From DAOVVL01 sp965603095 (GTDB taxonomy: Bacteria; Pseudomonadota; Alphaproteobacteria; Rhodospirillales; Magnetovibrionaceae): a stretch of 45,336 nucleotides of DNA. Under the pieces are notes generated by a model that was not told the DNA's origin, searched no databases, and was given only the letters and a program-made list of their open reading frames with translations. The stretch covers positions 1 through 45,336 of the forward strand of contig CBFDBQ010000007.1 of assembly GCA_965603095.1 (NCBI GenBank), given 5' to 3'. A program made the position numbers and the translations under genes. Shown one piece after another: positions 41,247 to 45,336 of this stretch (position 1 is the stretch's first letter; every line of letters begins with the position of its first letter).

Positions 41247-42758
41247 ATGGCCAGCCTTCAGGCCAATTCACAACCATTAAATACGTCAATTTCAGGCTAT
41301 GGCCGTGTGGCCGTGGTTGATATTGGCTCGAACTCGGTTCGTCTTGTGGTTTACGATGCGCCTGCACGCCTGCCCATACCCATGTTTAATGAAAAGGCCG
41401 CTTGCGAGCTTGGTTTGGGGCTTGATAAAAGTGGGCGCCTAAATCCCATTGGTGTACCCAAGGCACTGGATAGCGTTTGGCGTTTTGTTGGCCTTTCTCA
41501 AGCTATGGGTGTTGAAAAACTTGAAATTGTCGCAACTGCGGCCGTTCGTGATGCGGTTGATGGCCCAGAATTTGTTGCCGAAATTGAAAAGCGCACAGCA
41601 CACAAGGTTCGGATATTAAGTGGCGAAGAAGAAGCAAAGATGGCGGCGCTGGGGCTTTTGTCCGGCGTGCCGGATGCCGATGGAATAATTGGCGATCTTG
41701 GCGGTGGTAGCCTTGATTTGGTTTGCCTTGATAAGGGAAAGTTCGGAAACTTTGAAACACTGCCGTTGGGTCACCTTCGTCTTATGGAAAGGTCGGGCGG
41801 TAAACCTGAAAAAGCATGGGATATAGTGCGCGAAGAATTCTCCCGGCTTGATTGGCTGAAAGATGTAAAAGGGCGAACCCTTTTTGCCGCAGGTGGGTCT
41901 TGGCGCTCTATCGCCAGAATATTTATTGAACAAATAGAACACCCGCTTCACGTTATAGATAATTTCTGGGTAGATCCAGAAACTGCCAATCCATTACTTC
42001 AAATCCTTGGCGGCTCCATCAGGCATCGTTTTAAAAAAATTGTCGGTGTTCCTGAAAAAAGAAATGAAACCCTTTCTTATGCGGCAATTGCGCTGGCTGG
42101 TTTAATGGATGCAACCCATCCCACTAGGTTACAATTTTCAGGCTTTGGTATGCGCGAAGGGGTAATGATTTCAGCCCTTCCTGAAAGTATTCAAAAACAA
42201 GACCCTTTAATTTCAGCCTGCACAACCATGAACGAACGCACCGGGCGTTTTTCAATTACCGGGCAGGAATTATTAGATTGGATGTCACCGTTATTTATCG
42301 ATGAAATCCGCCCGGAAAAACGCCTTAGGTTGGCCGCCTGTTTGATGAGCGATATTGGCTGGAACGAACACCCCGATTATCGTGCCGAGCAGGCATTTGA
42401 TAGGGTATTGCGGGTTCCCTATGCCGGCCTGCGCCATACCCAGCGCGCGGTGTTGGGCCTTGCAACCTACATTCGCTATAATGGCGAACCGGGCGATGAA
42501 TTGACCGCACCGGTAATGCGTTTACTTGACGAGGGGCAATTGAAGTGGGTTTGGGTAACCGGGCTGGCTTTGCGTTTGGCCCACACAATTTCCGGTAGCG
42601 CACCGGGAATTCTTTCGGGAACCAAATTGCGCATAGAGGGAACAAAATTATTTTTAGATGTTGATGGCGATGACCATCATGCAATGGTAAGTGACGCGGT
42701 CAAGCGACGGCTAAAAACATTGGCAAAGGAACTAGGGCTTAAAGGTAAGGTTGTTTAG
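41247..42758 (+). CDS. ppx: Exopolyphosphatase / pppGpp phosphohydrolase family
   Basis: Ppx removes terminal phosphates from polyphosphate; GppA-type relatives act on pppGpp. The 503-residue protein is an ASKHA-fold Ppx/GppA member with VVDIGSNSVRLVVYD at about 24-38 and the second phosphate loop GDLGGGSLDLVC. The glutamate-bearing ILSGEEEA lies between them. A C-terminal helical region of about 190 residues resembles the HD-like domains of long Ppx proteins. Its location directly after ppk supports Ppx. It starts MASLQAN at 41247, preceded by AGGGG 9 bases upstream. Confidence 0.94.
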   Translation: MASLQANSQPLNTSISGYGRVAVVDIGSNSVRLVVYDAPARLPIPMFNEKAACELGLGLDKSGRLNPIGVPKALDSVWRFVGLSQAMGVEKLEIVATAAVRDAVDGPEFVAEIEKRTAHKVRILSGEEEAKMAALGLLSGVPDADGIIGDLGGGSLDLVCLDKGKFGNFETLPLGHLRLMERSGGKPEKAWDIVREEFSRLDWLKDVKGRTLFAAGGSWRSIARIFIEQIEHPLHVIDNFWVDPETANPLLQILGGSIRHRFKKIVGVPEKRNETLSYAAIALAGLMDATHPTRLQFSGFGMREGVMISALPESIQKQDPLISACTTMNERTGRFSITGQELLDWMSPLFIDEIRPEKRLRLAACLMSDIGWNEHPDYRAEQAFDRVLRVPYAGLRHTQRAVLGLATYIRYNGEPGDELTAPVMRLLDEGQLKWVWVTGLALRLAHTISGSAPGILSGTKLRIEGTKLFLDVDGDDHHAMVSDAVKRRLKTLAKELGLKGKVV

Positions 42759-42819
42759 CAAAATATTTATTTCGTAGTTACATTAATTTTTTGTATCTAA
42801 AATTGAGCAAGGGATAATT

Positions 42820-43227
42820 ATGAAACCCAGAATAAGCATGATTGCATTAGCCGTTAGTGATTTAGATAAATCTATAGAGTTTTATGAAAAAGGTTTGGGT
42901 TTCCCGAAGGTGCCATCACCTCCAGAGGTGGCGTTTTTTAATTTGAATGGGACTTGGTTGGGTCTGTCTGAACGTAGCGCCTTGGCTAATGATGCGTCGG
43001 TTTCTCCAGAGGGAAGTGGTTATAACGCTTTTAATTTGGCGCATAATGTTGCGTCAGAAGCAGAGGTGGATGAGGTGTTTAATCAAGCTGTATCATCTGG
43101 AGCCACAGCAGTTAAGCCTGTTCAAAAAGCATCTTGGGGTGGATACCATGGGTATTTTAAAGATCTTGACGGGCATCTTTGGGAAATAGCACATAACCCT
43201 TTTGCGTGGGTTGGCCCTGAAGATTAA
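42820..43227 (+). CDS. VOC-family (glyoxalase-like) protein
   Basis: A 135-residue single vicinal-oxygen-chelate domain pair. The first beta-alpha unit is ISMIALAVSDLDKSIEFYEKGLGF, quoted in part as ALAVSDLDKSIEFYEK, and the second half ends GYFKDLDGHLWEIAHNPFA, with the conserved Glu typical of VOC metal sites. Members include glyoxalase I, fosfomycin resistance proteins and dioxygenases; no one activity can be assigned. AAGGGA lies before the ATG. A 61-base gap after ppx suggests either its own promoter or cotranscription. It converges with rnd. Confidence 0.85.
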   Translation: MKPRISMIALAVSDLDKSIEFYEKGLGFPKVPSPPEVAFFNLNGTWLGLSERSALANDASVSPEGSGYNAFNLAHNVASEAEVDEVFNQAVSSGATAVKPVQKASWGGYHGYFKDLDGHLWEIAHNPFAWVGPED

Positions 43228-43244
43228 GCCGGAGAATTTAGGTG

Positions 43245-43270
43245 CGGGGTAATTAAGTTATTCCCCGTTT
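43245..43270. terminator. Possible shared terminator between VOC gene and rnd
   Basis: CGGGG (43245-43249) and CCCCG (43263-43267) form a 5-bp stem around an AT-rich loop and are followed by TTT. It spans the rnd stop codon at 43260-43258. Weak, but in the right place for two convergent genes. Confidence 0.3.
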
Positions 43271-44421
43271 GGATTTTCCAACAACACCAATTTATCACCA
43301 CGAATGGCAAGACCCAATTCGCCGATACAAATACGCAACGCATCACGACCAAATAAATCAAAACGCCAGCCTTCAAGTGCTTGTATTTCAGCCGCTTCGC
43401 CAAAGGCTGCTATTTTTTCGATATCGGCGGCATTTGCCACAAGCTTTTGTGCAACGCCTTGTTCTTCGCATTTTAGTTTTAGCAATACCTTTAGCAGGTC
43501 GGTTACCGGGCCAAGACCGGGCGGTGTTTCGGGGCGTTTTTGCGGTTTGGGTAAATCACTATCGGGAATGGCCAGCCCACGATTTATGGCCTCAATAATT
43601 TCACGGCCTTGATTGCCGTTGGCAACCCGCTCGCTCAAACCGCGCGTCCGGCCAAGGGCATCAGGCGTAGTTGGCGCATGCAGGGCTATTTCCACCAATG
43701 CATCGTCACGCAAAATGCGCCCGCGCGGCATGTCACGGCGTTGGGCCTCGGCCTCGCGCCATGCGGCCAGCTCTTGCAGTACAACCATGGCCCGGGGTTT
43801 GGCCCCACGGGTTTTTATGCGTTTGTATGCCTTTGATGGGTCAACATCATAGGTGGCGGGTGAGGTAAGAATATCCATTTCCGATTTTAACCAGTCGACC
43901 CGACCATTTTTTTCCAACTGCTTTTCCAGCTTGCGATAGGCATCGCGTAGATGGGTTACATCGGAAAGGGCATATAAAATCTGTTTTTCGCTTAACGGCC
44001 TGCGCGACCAATCGGTAAAGCGTGATGATTTATCTATTCTGGCCTTGGTTAGTTTTGAGATGAGGTTTTCATAACTAACCTGATCGCCAAAACCACAAAC
44101 CATTGCGGCTACTTGGCTATCAAAAATAGGTGCGGGAACGCTACCCATAAGGTGGTGAAAAATTTCTACATCCTGTCTGGCGGCATGAAATACCTTGAGG
44201 ATGCTTTCATCCTTCATAAGGTCAAACAGGGGGGCAAGGTCAATTCCCGGTGCCATTACATCAATGGCGGCGGCATCATCGGTTCCCGCCACCTGCACCA
44301 GACAGAGGATGGGCCAATAGGTGTTTTCCCGCATAAATTCGGTATCAACCGTAATAAATTTCTCACCTGCAAGGCTGTGGCAGAAATCGGTAAGTTCAGT
44401 TTGTTTGGTTATTGTGCTCAT
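43258..44421 (-). CDS. rnd: Ribonuclease D
   Basis: RNase D trims the 3' ends of tRNA precursors and other RNAs. The DEDD exonuclease core is visible: Asp26 and Glu28 in VDTEFMRE, FHAARQDVEIF with the third Asp, and the YALSDVTHL motif with the catalytic Tyr and last Asp. One HRDC domain follows (about residues 205-285: LAAWREAEAQRRDMPRGRIL shortened here to AAWREAEAQRRDMPRG), then a C-terminal region. The frame is open to a GTG at 44439, but the ATG at 44421 gives MSTITKQTEL, a typical N-terminus, and 387 residues. Neither start has a clear ribosome binding site. It diverges from aspS. Confidence 0.95.
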   Translation of the reverse strand: MSTITKQTELTDFCHSLAGEKFITVDTEFMRENTYWPILCLVQVAGTDDAAAIDVMAPGIDLAPLFDLMKDESILKVFHAARQDVEIFHHLMGSVPAPIFDSQVAAMVCGFGDQVSYENLISKLTKARIDKSSRFTDWSRRPLSEKQILYALSDVTHLRDAYRKLEKQLEKNGRVDWLKSEMDILTSPATYDVDPSKAYKRIKTRGAKPRAMVVLQELAAWREAEAQRRDMPRGRILRDDALVEIALHAPTTPDALGRTRGLSERVANGNQGREIIEAINRGLAIPDSDLPKPQKRPETPPGLGPVTDLLKVLLKLKCEEQGVAQKLVANAADIEKIAAFGEAAEIQALEGWRFDLFGRDALRICIGELGLAIRGDKLVLLENPNGE

Positions 44422-44439
44422 GATGGGAGAGCTATACAC

Positions 44440-44627
44440 GATACTGTCCGTGGCTTAAAGCATCTATGTGAAGCAATTTTGATGCGTGCAGGGCTTTTTT
44501 CTGTCTAAAAGCTCAGACATATCTTGACAAATGGCCCCCGAAAGTGTGCTTTCAGGTTATCCGGTGTTATTTAATGCTGGTAGATAGCCGTATAGCCCTT
44601 TGAACAAGCCATAATTCAGGACATTTG
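44440..44627. other. Divergent rnd/aspS promoter region
   Basis: This region has a perfect TTGACA (44524-44529) but no matching -10 at 16 to 18 bases. A short inverted repeat GAAAG-TGTG-CTTTC lies over the place where the -10 would fall, at about 44540-44553. AGGA is 6 bases before the aspS ATG. No gene or RNA is supported here. Confidence 0.4.
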
Positions 44628-45336
44628 ATGCATCCATATCGTACACATACTTGCGCCGAAATCAGACCCGAACACGCAGGGGAAACAGTCCGCCTTTCAG
44701 GCTGGGTTCATAAAAAACGCGATCACGGCAATCTGTTGTTTGTTGATGTGCGTGACCATTACGGTCTTACCCAAACGGTTATCGATTCCTCAAGCCCGCT
44801 TTTTACGGCAATGGAAGACGCGCGGCCTGAAAGCGTGGTTACGATTACCGGACGGGTGGTCAAGCGTTCAGAAGACACAGTTAATGCAGACCTTCCCACC
44901 GGTGAAGTCGAATTGGTGGTTGAAGAATTTAAATTAGAAAGCGCGGCCGCAGTTTTGCCCATGCAGGTTGCAGGTGATGCAGAATTTTCTGATGAAATGC
45001 GTTTAACCCACCGTTACTTGGATTTACGCCGGGAAAAAGTTCACGCCAATATTGTATTGCGCTCAAACGTTATTTCATCCATTCGCAGACGCATGACGGA
45101 TCAGGGTTTTCTTGAAATGCAAACCCCTATTTTAACCGCAAGCTCGCCCGAGGGTGCGCGCGATTATCTGGTGCCGTCACGCCACCATCCGGGAATGTTT
45201 TACGCTCTGCCGCAAGCTCCACAACAGTTTAAACAGTTACTAATGGTTTCTGGCTTTGATAAATATTTTCAAATTGCCCCATGCTTTCGTGACGAAGATG
45301 CCCGTGCCGACCGAAGCCCCGGGGAATTTTATCAGC
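44628..45336 (+). CDS. aspS: Aspartyl-tRNA synthetase, 3' end outside window
   Basis: AspRS charges tRNA with aspartate. The first 236 residues are visible: the N-terminal OB-fold anticodon-binding domain (about 1-110, with GWVHKKRDHGNLLFVDVRD), a class II motif 1 region (RRRMTDQGFLEMQTPIL) and motif 2 (FRDEDARADRSPGEFYQ). Residue His33 in RDHG is the residue associated with non-discriminating AspRS; discriminating bacterial enzymes tend to have Leu there. The protein may therefore also charge tRNA-Asn, with GatCAB correcting it. That inference needs the rest of the genome. The start is ATG at 44628, with AGGA 6 bases upstream. Confidence 0.96.
   Translation, partial: MHPYRTHTCAEIRPEHAGETVRLSGWVHKKRDHGNLLFVDVRDHYGLTQTVIDSSSPLFTAMEDARPESVVTITGRVVKRSEDTVNADLPTGEVELVVEEFKLESAAAVLPMQVAGDAEFSDEMRLTHRYLDLRREKVHANIVLRSNVISSIRRRMTDQGFLEMQTPILTASSPEGARDYLVPSRHHPGMFYALPQAPQQFKQLLMVSGFDKYFQIAPCFRDEDARADRSPGEFYQ

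Noticed and set aside
1..45336. CRISPR arrays, tRNA or rRNA genes, insertion sequences, prophage, toxin-antitoxin or defence genes
   Set aside because: I read the intergenic regions on both strands and saw no repeat-spacer pattern, cloverleaf signature, transposase or similar gene. A tRNAscan or covariance search would be more sensitive.

Overview
This window looks like a housekeeping stretch of an alphaproteobacterial chromosome. The order rpsF-rpsR-DUF2232-rplI-dnaB-alr-mlaE-mlaF-radA, the order purM-purN / DUF2066-CDP-alcohol phosphatidyltransferase-PerM-HdaA-ppk-ppx-rnd-aspS, an HdaA-type DnaA paralogue and an AspRS motif 2 of the form FRDEDARADRSPGEF all point to that class, perhaps a Rhodospirillales-like or marine lineage. 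Base composition looks moderate to slightly AT-leaning and even throughout; I did not count it. I see no tRNA, rRNA, insertion sequence, phage gene or CRISPR array.

Layout. 1-7614 (minus strand): a ribosomal-protein and replication operon. It runs from an rpsF leader carrying a probable S6:S18 binding motif through rpsR, a DUF2232 membrane protein and rplI to a terminator, then dnaB-alr-mlaE-mlaF-radA (radA leaves the window). 7615-8098: a leader and divergent promoter region that also encodes a 39-residue membrane microprotein. 8099-14261 (plus): fatty-acid synthesis (fabD, fabG, acpP, fabF), then mltG, yicC and gmk. 14268-27408 (minus): one long codirectional run. It encodes the Amr pair amrB-amrA, cysQ, a threonylcarbamoyl-AMP synthase and a GlcD-like flavoprotein, followed by an outer-membrane biogenesis operon lptF-lptG-lptD-surA-pdxA-rsmA with a LysE exporter at its end.

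27409-27461 is a 53-bp divergent promoter with a centred inverted repeat, separating amrB-amrA from the radical-SAM gene amrS. 27462-31681 (plus): amrS, a YbhN-like membrane protein, pepA and holC. 31682-32149 (minus): an unknown membrane protein. 32478-32900 (plus): ndk, ending in a strong bidirectional terminator shared with the convergent purM-purN pair. 34916-38770 (plus): DUF2066, a CDP-alcohol phosphatidyltransferase, PerM, hdaA and an unknown small acidic protein. 39046-43227 (plus): ppk, ppx and a VOC-family protein. The window ends with rnd (minus) and the start of aspS (plus).

The items most worth a second look are: the AmmeMemoRadiSam trio (amrA/amrB/amrS), whose biochemical role I do not know to be settled, with its symmetric and apparently leaderless divergent promoter; purM, which has no ATG/GTG/TTG start in its conserved N-terminus but has an ATT codon behind an excellent ribosome binding site; the 39-residue microprotein; the rpsF leader; and a PHO-box-like 7-4-7 repeat upstream of ppk. 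I did not find an obviously new defence or mobile system.
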